DNA of 64,000 bases from Procambarus clarkii (Eukaryota > Arthropoda > Malacostraca > Decapoda > Cambaridae). Location: NCBI RefSeq assembly GCF_040958095.1, contig NC_091160.1, positions 40,672,825 through 40,736,824 of the forward strand, given 5' to 3'. The notes under the pieces are model-generated. The model had not been told where the DNA came from. It did no database searches and worked only from the letters and a program-made list of their open reading frames with translations. The translations under genes and the position numbers were made by a program. This document shows positions 1-11,443 of this stretch, one piece after another; position 1 is the first letter of the stretch; every line of letters begins with the position of its first letter.

Positions 1-3000
1 TGACTGTGTACCGGGACACTGCTCCAGCTGACTGTGTACCGGGACACTGCCCCAGCTGACTGTGTACCAGGACACTGCTCCAGCTGACTGTGTACCGGGA
101 CACTGCCCCAGCTGACTGTGTACCGGGACACTGCCCCAGCTGACTGTGTACCGGGACACTGTCCCAGCTGACTGTGTACCGGGACACTGTCCCAGCTGAC
201 TGTGTACCGGGACACTGCCCCAGCTGACTGTGTACCGGGACACTGCCCCAGCTGACTGTGTACCGGGACACTGCCCCAGCTGACTGTACCGGGACACTGC
301 CCCAGCTGACTGTGTACCAGGACACTGCTCCAGCTGACTGTGTACCGGGACACTGCCCCAGCTGACTGTGTACCGGGACACTGCTCCCAGCTGACTGTGT
401 ACCGGGACACTGCCCCAGCTGACTGTGTACCAGGACACTGCTCCAGCTGACTATGTACCGGGACACTGCCCCAGCTGACTGTGTACCGGGACACTGCCCC
501 AGCTGACTGTGTACCGGAACACTGCTCCAGCTGACTGTACCGGGACACTGCTCCAGCTGACTGTGTACCGGGACACTGCCCCAGCTGACTGTGTACCGGG
601 ACAATGCTCCAGCTGACTGTGTACCGGGACACTGCTCCAGCTGACTGTGTACCGGGACACTGCTCCAGCTGACTGTACCGGAACACTGCTCCAGCTGACT
701 GTGTACCGGGACACTGCCCCAGCTGACTGTGTACCGGGACACTGCTCCAGCTGACTGTGTACCGGGTGTACCGGGGCACTGCCCCAGCTGACTGTGTACC
801 GGGACACTGCTCCAACTGACTGTGTACCGGGACACTGCCCCAGCTGACTGTGTACCGGGACACTGCTCCAGCTGACTGTGTACCGGGACACTGTCCCACC
901 TGACTGTGTACCGGGACACTGCCCCAGCTGACTGTGTACCGGGACACTGCTCCAGCTGACTGTGTACCGGGACACTGCTCCAGCTGACTGTGTACCGGGA
1001 CACTGCTCCAGCTGACTGTGTACCGGGACACTGCTCCAGCTGACTGTGTACCGGGACACTGCCCCAGCTGACTGTGTACCGGGACACTGCCCCAGCTGAC
1101 TGTGTACCGGGACATTGCCCCAGCTGACTGTGTACCGGGACACTGCTCCAGCTGACTGTGTACCGGGACACTGCCCCAGCTGACTGTGTACCGGGACACT
1201 GCCCCAGCTGACTGTGTACCGGGACACTGCTCCCAGCTGACTGTGTACCGGGACACTGCCCCAGCTGACTGTGTACCGGGACACTGTCCCAGCTGACTGT
1301 GTACCGGGACACTTCCCCAGCTAACTGTGTACCGGGACACTGCCCCAGCTGACTGTGTACCGGGACACTGCCCCAGCTGACTGTACCGGGACACTGTCCC
1401 AGCTGACTGTGTACCGGGACACTGCCCCAGCTGACTGTGTACCGGGACACTGCTCCAGCTGACTGTGTACCGGGACACTGCTCCAGCTGACTGTGTACCG
1501 GGACACTGCCCCAGCTGACTGTGCACCGGGACACTGTCCCAGCTGACTGTGCACCGGGACACTGCCCCAGCTGACTGTGTACCGGGACACTGCTCCAGCT
1601 GACTGTGTACCGGGACACTGCCCCAGCTGACTGTGTACCGGGACACGGCTTTAGCTGACTGTGCACCGGGACACTGCCCCAGCTGACTGTGTACCGGGAC
1701 ACTGCCCCAGCTGACTGTGTACCGGGACACTGCTCCAGCTGACTGTGTACCGGGACACTGCTCCAGCTGACTGTGTACCGGGACACTGCTCCAGCTGACT
1801 GTGTACCGGGACATTGCCCCAGCTGACTGTGTACCGGGACACTGCTCCAACTGACTGTGTACCGGGACACTGCCCCAGCTGACTGTGTACCGGGACACTG
1901 CCCCAGCTGACTGTATACCGGGACACTGCTCCCAGCTGACTGTGTACCGGGACACTGCCCCAGCTGACTGTGTACCGGGACACTGTCCCAGCTGACTGTG
2001 TACCGGGACACTTCCCCAGCTAACTGTGTACCGGGACACTGCCCCAGCTGACTGTGTACCGGGACACTGCCCCAGCTGACTGTACCGGGACACTGTCCCA
2101 GCTGACTGTGTACCGGGACACTGCCCCAGCTGACTGTGTACCGGGACACTGTTCCAGCTGACTGTGTACCGGGACACTGCTCCCAGCTGACTGTGTACCG
2201 GGACACTGCTCCCAGCTGACTGTGTACCGGGACACTGCTCCCAGCTGACTGTGTACCGGGACACTGCTCCAGCTGACTGTGTACCGGGACACTGCCCCAG
2301 CTGACTGTGTACCGGGACACTGCTCCAGCTGACTGTGCACCGGGACACTGCTCCTGCTGACTGTGTACCGGGACACTGCCCCAGCTGACTGTGTACCGGG
2401 ACACTGTCCCAGCTGACTGTGTACCGGGACACTTCCCCAGCTAACTGTGTACCGGGACACTGCCCCAGCTGACTGTGTACCGGGACACTGCCCCAGCTGA
2501 CTGTACCGGGACACTGTCCCAGCTGACTGTGTACCGGGACACTGCCCCAGCTGACTGTGTACCGGGACACTGCTCCAGCTGACTGTACCGGGACACTGCT
2601 CCCAGCTGACTGTGTACCGGGACACTGCTCCCAGCTGACTGTGTACCGGGACACTGCTCCCAGCTGACTGTGTACCGGGACACTGCTCCAGCTGACTGTG
2701 TACCGGGACACTGCCCCAGCTGACTGTGTACCGGGACACTGCTCCAGCTGACTGTGCACCGGGACACTGCTCCTGCTGACTGTGTACCGGGACACTGCCC
2801 CAGCTGACTGTGCACCGGGACACTGTCCCAGCTGACTGTGCACCGGGACACTGCCCCAGCTGACTGTGTACCGGGACACTGTCCCAGCTGACTGTGCAAC
2901 GGGACACTGCTCCAGCTGACTGTGTACCGGGACACTGCTCCAGCTGACTGTACCAGGACACTGTCCCAGCTGACTGTGTACCGGGACACTGCTCCTGCTG

Positions 3001-6000
3001 ACTGTGTACCGGGACACTGCCCCAGCTGACTGTGCACCGGGACACTGTCCCAGCTGACTGTGCACCGGGACACTGCCCCAGCTGACTGTGTACCGGGACA
3101 CTGCTCCAGCTGACTGTGTACCGGGACACTGCCCCAGCTGACTGTGTACCGGGACACTGCTTTAGCTGACTGTGCACCGGGACACTGCCCCAGCTGACTG
3201 TGTACCGGGACACTGCTCCAGCTGACTGTGTACCGGGACACTGCTCCCAGCTGACTGTGTTCCGGGACACTGCTCCCAGCTGACTGTGTACCGGGACACT
3301 GCCCCAGCTGACTGTGTACCGGGACACTGGTCCCAGCTGACTGTGTACCGGGACACTGTCCCAGCTGACTGTGTACCGGGACACTGTCCCAGCTGACTGT
3401 GTACCGGGACACTGGTCCCAGCTGACTGTGAACCGGGACACTGCCCCAGCTGACTGTGTACCGGGACACTGCTCCAGCTGACTTGAATTCAGCTGACTGT
3501 GTACCGAGAAACTGCCCTGACGTGTACCGGGACACTGCTCCCTGACTGTGTACCGGGACACTGCTCCAGCTGACTGTGTACCGGGACACTGCTCCCAGCT
3601 GACTGTGTACCGGGACACTGCTCCAGCTGACTGTGTACCGGGACACTGCTCCCAGCTGACTGTGTACCGGGACACTGCTCCCAGCTGACTGTGTACCGGG
3701 ACACTGCTCCCAGCTGACTGTGTACCGGGACACTGCCCCAGCTGACTGTGTACCGGGACACTGTTCCAGCTGACTGTGTACCGGGACACTGCCCCAGCTG
3801 ACTGTGTACCGGGACACTGGTCCCAGCTGAATGTGTACCGGGACACTGCCCCAGCTGACTGTGTACCGGGACACTGCTCCCAGCTGACTGTGTACCGGGA
3901 CACTGCTCCCAGCTGACTGTGTACCGGGACACTGCCCCAGCTGACTGTGTACCGGGACACTGGTCCCAGCTGACTGTGTACCGGGACACTGCCCCAGCTG
4001 ACTGTGTACCGGGACACTGCCCCAGCTGACTGTGTACCGGGACACTGCTCCAGCTGACTGTGTACCGGGACACTGCTCCCAGCTGACTGTGTACCGGGAC
4101 ACTGCCCCAGCTGACTGTGTACCGGGACACTGCCCCAGCTGACTGTGTACCGGGACACTGCTCCCAGCTGACTGTGTACCGGGACACTGCCCCAGCTGAC
4201 TGTGTCCCGGGACACTGCTCCAGCTGACTGTGCACCGGGACACTGCTCCAGCTGACTGTGTACCGGGACACTGCTCCCAGCTGACTGTGTACCGGGACAC
4301 TGCTCCCAGCTGACTGTGTACCGGGACACTGCCTCAGCTGACTGTGTACCGGGACACTGGTCCCAGCTGACTGTGTACCGGGACACTGCCCCAGCTGACT
4401 GTGTACCGGGACACTGTCCCAGCTGACTGTGTACCGGGACACTGGTCCCAGCTGACTGTGTACCGGGACACTGCCCCAGCTGACTGTGTACCGGGACATT
4501 GCTCCAGCTGACTGTGTACCGGGACACTGCTCCAGCTGACTGTGTACCGGGACACTGCTCCCAGCTGACTGTGTACTGGGACACTGCCCCAGCTGACTGT
4601 GTACCGGGTGTACCGGGACACTGCCCCAGCTGACTGTGTACCGGGACACTGCTCCAGCTGACTGTGTACCGGGACACTGTCCCAGCTGTCTGTGTACCGG
4701 GACACTGCTCCAGCTGACTGTGTACCAGGACACTGCCCCAGCTGACTTGTGTACCGGGTGTACCGGGACACTGCCCCAGCTGACTGTGTACCGGGTGTAC
4801 CGGGACACTGCCCCAGCTGACTGTGTACCGGGTGTACCGGGACACTGCTCCAGCTGACTGTGTACCGGGACACTGCTCCAGCTGACTGTGTACCGGGACA
4901 CTGCTCCAGCTGACTGTGTACCGGGACACTGCTCCAGCTGACTGTGTACCGGGACACTGCTCCCAGCTGACTGTGTACCGGGACACTGCCCCAGCTGACT
5001 GTGTACCGGGACACTGCCCCAGCTGACTGTGTACCGGGACACTGCCCCAGCTGACTGTGTACCGGGACACTGCCCCAGCTGACTGTGTACCGGGACACTG
5101 CCCCAGCTGACTGTGTACCGGGACACTGCCCCAGCTGACTGTGTACCGGGACACTGCCCCAGCTGACTGTGTACCGGGACACTGCCCCAGCTGACTGTGT
5201 ACCGGGACACTGCCCCAGCTGACTGTGTACCGGGACACTGCCCCAGCTGACTGTGTACCGGGACACTGCTCCCAGCTGACTGTGTACCGGGACACTGCCC
5301 CAGCTGACTGTGTACCGGGACACTGCCCCAGCTGACTGTGTACCGGGACACTGCCCCAGCTGACTGTGTACCGGGACACTGCCCCAGCTGACTGTGTACC
5401 GGGACACTGCCCCAGCTGACTGTGTACCGGGACACTGCCCCAGCTGACTGTGTACCGGGACACTGCTCCAGCTGACTGTGTACCGGGACACTGCCCCAGC
5501 TGACTGTGTACCGGGACACTGCTCCAGCTGACTGTGTACCGGGACACTGCTCCCAGCTGACTGTGTACCGGGACACTGCTCCCAGCTGACTGTGTACCGG
5601 GACACTGCCTCAGCTGACTGTGTACCGGGACACTGGTCCCAGCTGACTGTGTACCGGGACACTGCCCCAGCTGACTGTGTACCGGGACACTGCTCCAGCT
5701 GACTGTGTACCGGGACACTGCTCCCAGCTGACTGTGTACCGGGACACTGCTCCAGCTGACTGTGTACCGGGACACTGCTCCAGCTGACTGTGTACCGGGA
5801 CACTGCTCCCAGCTGACTGTGTACCGGGACACTGCCCCAGCTGACTGTGTACCGGGACACTGCCCCAGCTGACTGTGTACCGGGACACTGCTCCAGCTGA
5901 CTGTGTACCGGGACACTGCCCCAGCTGACTGTGTACCGGGACACTGCCCCAGCTGACTGTGTACCGGGACACTGCTCCCAGCTGACTGTGTACCGGGACA

Positions 6001-7829
6001 CTGCCCCAGCTGACTGTGTACCGGGACACTGGTCCCAGCTGACTGTGTACCGGGACACTGCCCCAGCTGACTGTGTACCGGGACACTGCTACCAGCTGAC
6101 TGTGTACCGGGACACTGGCTCCCAGCTGGACTGTGTACCGGGACACTGCCCCAGCTGACTGTGTACCGGGACACTGCTCCAGCTGACTGTGTACCGGGAC
6201 ACTGCCCCAGCTGACTGTGTACCGGGACACTGCTCCCAGCTGACTGTGTACCTGGACACTGCCCCAGCTGACTGTGTACGGGTGTACCGGGACACTGCCC
6301 CAGCTGACTGTGTACCGGGGACCACTGCTCCAGCTGACTGTGTACCGGGACACTGCTCCAGCTGACTGTGTACCGGGACACTGCTCCAGCTGACTGTGTA
6401 CCGGGACACTGCTCCAGCTGACTGTGTACCGGGACACTGCCCCAGCTGACTGTGTACCGGGACACTGTCCCAGCTGTCTGTGTACCGGGACACTGCTCCA
6501 GCTGACTGTGTACCAGGACACTGCCCCAGCTGACTTGTGTACCGGGTGTACCGGGACACTGCCCCAGCTGACTGTGTACCGGGTGTACCGGGACACTGCC
6601 CCAGCTGACTGTGTACCGGGACACTGCTCCAGCTGACTGTGTACCGGGACAATGCTCCAGCTGACTGTGTACCGGGACACTGCTCCAGCTGACTGTGTAC
6701 CGGGACACTGCTCCAGCTGACTGTGTACCGGGACACTGTCCCAGCTGACTGTGTACCGGGACACTGCCTCAGCTGACTGTGTACCGGGACACTGCCCCCA
6801 GCTGACTGTGTACCGGGACACTGCCCCAGCTGACTGTGTACCGGGACACTGCCCCAGCTGACTGTGTACCGGGACACTGCCCCAGCTGACTGTGTACCGG
6901 GACACTGCCCCAGCTGACTGTGTACCGGGACACTGCTCCAGCTGACTGTGTACCAGGACACTGCCCCAGCTGACTGTGTACCGGGACACTGCCCCAGCTG
7001 ACTGTGTACCGGGACACTGCCCCAGCTGACTGTGTACCGGGACACTGCCCCAGCTGACTGTGTACCGGGACACTGCCCCAGCTGACTGTGTACCGGGACA
7101 CTGCCCCAGCTGACTGTGTACCGGGACACTGCCCCAGCTGACTGTGTACCGGGACACTGCCCCAGCTGACTGTGTACCGGGACACTGCCCCAGCTGACTG
7201 TGTACCGGGACACTGCCCCAGCTGACTGTGTACCGGGACACTGCTCCCAGCTGACTGTGTACCGGGACACTGCCCCAGCTGACTGTGTACCGGGACACTG
7301 CTCCCAGCTGACTGTGTACCGGGACACTGCCCCAGCTGACTGTGTACCGGGACACTGCTCCAGCTGACTGTGTACCGGGACACTGCCCCAGCTGACTGTG
7401 TACCGGGACACTGCTCCAGCTGACTCTTGTACCGGGACACTGCTCCAGCTGACTGTGTACCGGGACACTGCTCCAGCTGACTGTGTACCGGGACACTGCT
7501 CCAGCTGACTGTGTACCGGGACACTGCTCCAGCTGACTGTGTACCGGGACACTGCTCCAGCTGACTATGTACCGGGACACTGCCCCAGCTGACTGTGTAC
7601 CGGGACACTGCTCCAGCTGACTGTGTACCGGGACACTGCTCCAGCTGACTGTGTACCGGGACACTGCTCCAGCTGACTGTGTACCGGGACACTGCTCCAG
7701 CTGACTATGTACCGGGACACTGCCCCAGCTGACTGTGTACCGGGACACTGCCCCAGCTGACTGTGTACCGGGACACTGCCCCAGCTGACTGTGTACCGGG
7801 ACACTGCTCCCAGCTGACTGTGTACCGGG
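1..7829. repeat. 28-bp minisatellite array (about 280 units)
   Basis: The array consists of diverged tandem copies of a 28-bp unit with core cagctgactgtgtaccggga followed by cactgcc or cactgct. Units of 26 bp (loss of tg in gtgta) and 29 bp (extra c) are interspersed. It is already running at base 1, so the left end lies outside the window. Because 28 is not a multiple of 3, each strand cycles through three reading phases, which produces long artefactual open frames (SRYTVSW/VPVHSQL/CPGTQSAG). An interruption with an EcoRI-like gaattc lies near 3485. The array ends abruptly at the junction with the 21-bp array. Confidence 0.97.
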
Positions 7830-8879
7830 ATATGAGGACAAGGAGCTGGGATATGAGGACAAAGAGCTGGGGTATGAGGACAAGGAGCTGGGGTATGAGG
7901 ACAAGGAGCTGGGGTATGAGGACAAGGAGCTGGGGTATGAGGACAAGGAGCTGGGGTATGAGGACAAGGAGCTGGGGTATGAGGACAAGAAGCTGGGATA
8001 TGAGGACAAGGAGCTTGGGTATGAGGACAAGGAGCTGGGGTATGAGGACAAGGAGCTGGGGTATGAGGACAAGGAGCTGGGGTATGAGGACAAGGAGCTG
8101 GGGTATGAGGACAAGGAGCTGGGGTATGAGGACAAGGAGCTGGGGTATGAGGACAAGGAGCTGGGGTATGAGGACAAGGAGCTGGGGTATGAGGACAAAG
8201 AGCTGGGATATGAGGACAAGGAGCTGGGATATGAGGACAAGAAGCTGGGATATGAGGACAAGGAGCTTGGGTATGAGGACAAGGAGCTGGGATATGAGGA
8301 CAAAGAGCTGGGATATGAGGACAAGGAGCTGGGATATGAGGACAAGGAGCTGGGATATGAGGACAAGGAGCTGGGGTATGAGGACAAGGAGCTGGGGTAT
8401 GAGGACAAGGAGCTGGGGTATGAGGACAAGGAGCTGGCGTATGAGGACAAGGAGCTGGGGTATGAGGACAAGGAGCTGGGGTATGAGGACAAGGAGCTGG
8501 GGTATGAGGACAAGGAGCTGGGGTATGACGACAAGGAGCTGGGGTATGAGGACAAGGAGCTGGGGTATGAGGACAAGGAGCTGGGGTATGAGGACAAGGA
8601 GCTAGGGTATGAGGACAAGAAGCTGGGGTATGAGGACAAGGAGCTGGGGTATGAGGACAAGGAGCTGGGGTATGAGGACAATGAGCTGGGATATGAGGGC
8701 AAGGAGCTGGTATATGAGGACAAGGAGCTGGGATATGAGGACAAGGAGCTGGGATATGAGGACAAGGAGCTGGGTTATGAGGGCAAGGAGCTGGGATATG
8801 AGGACAAGGAGCTGGGATATGAGGACAAGGAAGCTGGGATTTGAGGACAAGGAAACTGGGATATGAGGACTAGGAGCTG
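7830..8879. repeat. 21-bp minisatellite array (about 50 units)
   Basis: Units begin tatgaggacaaggagctgg and are 21 bp long. They follow the 28-bp array with no spacer. Variation is mainly g/a at two sites (aag/aaa and ggg/gga). One plus-strand frame reads as a YEDKELG heptad, a second as MRTRSWG, and the minus strand as SSYPSSL. No start codon, splice context or flanking coding sequence supports translation. The last units degrade between 8830 and 8890. Confidence 0.96.
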
Positions 8880-8929
8880 GGATACATGGATAAGGAGCTG
8901 GAATAGAAAGACAAGACTAATGGAAGCAA

Positions 8930-9010
8930 CAGTGCCCAACCACTTTGACCATCGAGAATCGAACGGTAACCTTCAAGAAGCGAAGGCGACTCTCTACCAA
9001 CCAATCCAAG
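8930..9010 (-). mobile_element. tRNA-derived SINE head, degenerate
   Basis: On the minus strand a tRNA-like promoter region is visible. The B-box-like cgttcgattct is the complement of 8955-8965 (9 of 11 matches to ggttcganTcc). A D-arm-like ttggtagag is the complement of about 8992-9000. A segment reading aagtggttgggcac follows on its 3' side. I associate this layout with short tRNA-derived SINEs of crustaceans. It is not a tRNA gene, because the acceptor arms do not pair. The 3' end is not defined. Confidence 0.45.
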
Positions 9011-9826
<816 letters not shown>

Positions 9827-10902
9827 CCTAGGTGTCTAGGTTCTACATGGGTACCATCGAGCAAAAAGTCTTAGTCGACATGAACTTGAAACCGGCCATA
9901 TACTGCAGATATGTTGACGACATTTTTACACAGGTACCTGATGTCAGACATCTGCAGGAGCTGAAGGAGGCATTTGAGCAGAGTTCCGTGCTGCGTTTCA
10001 CTTACGAGATGGAAAAGGATGGGAAGCTGCCCTTTCTAGATGTAACAGTCATGGAAAAGGGCGGAGGTTTCCACACTGCAGTCTACACTAAGGAAACAAA
10101 CATAGGAATGTGCCTAAATGCCAACAGCGACTGCCCAGACAGGTACAAGAGGAGTGTTGTTAACGCATATGTCGACCGTGCTCTCAGCCACAGCTCAGAA
10201 TGGAAGCAAGTCGACGAAGAACTCTGTAGGGTAAGGCAGGTCCTAGTCAATAACGGCTTCTCCAATGGTTTCGTCGAAGACATCATAAGAAGGAAAGTGA
10301 AACGCCATGCAACCTCTGAAGAGACAACTAACACAACACCTATACCCCCTATTAGACTATTTTACAGGAACTTCTTTTCCACAGCTCATAAAACGGAGGA
10401 AAGGGTCCTGAAAGATATTGTTAATAGAAACGTTATCCCTACAGACAAAAATCAGAGGATACAACTGACGATTTACTATAAAACCAGAAAAACGGCCAGC
10501 CTACTCATGAGAAACTCTGCAGACACAAAACAGAACGCTATAAAAGAGACTAACGTCGTCTATGCCTTCAAATGCCCTCTTGGGGACTGTAAGCTCCAAA
10601 AAACCCAGTATATAGGCAAGACAACAACATCTCTTTCTAGGCGTTTAACGATGCATAAGCAACAGGGCTCCATTAAGGAACATATAATCTCTTCCCACAA
10701 CCAAACCATCGCCAGAGAAATCCTAGTAAACAACACAGAAATCATCGATAGATACAGCGATAGCAGGCGGCTTGACGTTTGCGAGGCACTACACATCAAG
10801 AAGTCAACACCAGCAATCAACAGCCAATTATTGCACAACTATATTCTACCCACCTCAAGACTCCGCTCCAATATAGAAGCATCAAGAAATATGGACCAAT
10901 AG
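9827..10902 (+). CDS. Penelope-like element RT/GIY-YIG protein, 5'-truncated
   Basis: An open frame of about 356 codons ends at 10902. It encodes the C-terminal half of a PLE polyprotein, a reverse transcriptase that makes cDNA at a nicked target plus its own endonuclease. RT motif C (CRYVDDIF) lies near residue 25, followed by the thumb segment with LPFLDVTVMEKGGGF and VYTKETNIGMCLN. The C-terminal GIY-YIG nuclease is marked by TQYIGKTTTSLSRRL near residue 257, preceded by a Cys pair in AFKCPLGDCK. About the first half of the protein, including RT fingers and part of the palm, is missing because the sequence begins at the palindrome junction at 9826. The listed ATG near 9832 comes from junction sequence and is not the native start. 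No internal stops or frameshifts, so the copy is fairly young, but it cannot be autonomous. Confidence 0.9.
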
Positions 10903-11356
10903 GCTTTCTACAAACACTTCTATTCAATATCCATTGTTTCGTGTTCTGTCTTGTGTTGATGAAATTAATACCCTATTAATACCACTTCTTGTTCTGTCTT
11001 GTGTTGATGAAATTAATACCCTATTAATGCCACATCTTGTTCTGTCTTGTGTTAATGCCACATCACCACTTCCACCTCACTCAAATGTAGATATAAAATC
11101 GGAGATGCGTAAGTTCTATTCAGTTGTGTATTTGTGAACTAAAGTCTTTGAAAATGTAATAAGCTTTACGAAACGCGCTCGTGTCGCGTCAGACTAGAAA
11201 TAAAAATGAATTTTGGAGAATTGATTTTTGATTTACCTCCAACAGTGAAAAGAAATGTACGAAAGATTGAGAAAATTCGTGTTAGAATTATTAATCTTAC
11301 TTTTTCGGTCATATTTAATAATATATGTCTACAGGAAAGACTGCTACCAAAATATA

Positions 11357-11357
<1 letters not shown>
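10903..11357 (+). mobile_element. PLE 3' UTR plus terminal repeat carrying the ORF start
   Basis: The stop codon is followed by about 300 bases of UTR with two short direct repeats (tcttgtgttgatgaaattaa). Then an ATG at 11206 opens a frame beginning MNFGELIFDLPPTVKRNV and reaching LLPKYTNI before the (AT)n tract. PLEs are known to carry pseudo-LTRs that can include the ORF start, so this is read as the downstream pLTR. The same segment occurs at 58998-59152 (minus), at 60300-60415 (plus), and in a second family at 58741-58859. Between copies A and B the codons for KRN differ only synonymously (aaa aga aat against aag cgc aat), which supports a coding role. Confidence 0.75.

Positions 11358-11441
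<84 letters not shown>
11358..11441. repeat. (AT)n microsatellite between PLE and REL-LINE
   Basis: About 84 bases of alternating A and T. It truncates the PLE N-terminal frame on its left and the REL-LINE coding frame on its right. Confidence 0.96.

Positions 11442-11443
<2 letters not shown>

Noticed and set aside
2020-8765. Very long minus-strand open frames (up to about 1,560 codons) of SRYTVSW/CPGTQSAG peptides
   Set aside because: They are translations of the 28-bp tandem unit in rotating phase. Equivalent frames exist in other phases, and there is no unique sequence, splice context or domain.
9832-10902. Host telomerase or bacterial retron for the YVDD reverse transcriptases
   Set aside because: The GIY-YIG domain and the flanking pLTR-like repeats identify Penelope-like elements. 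The other RTs carry APE endonuclease, REL or RNase H domains typical of LINEs.
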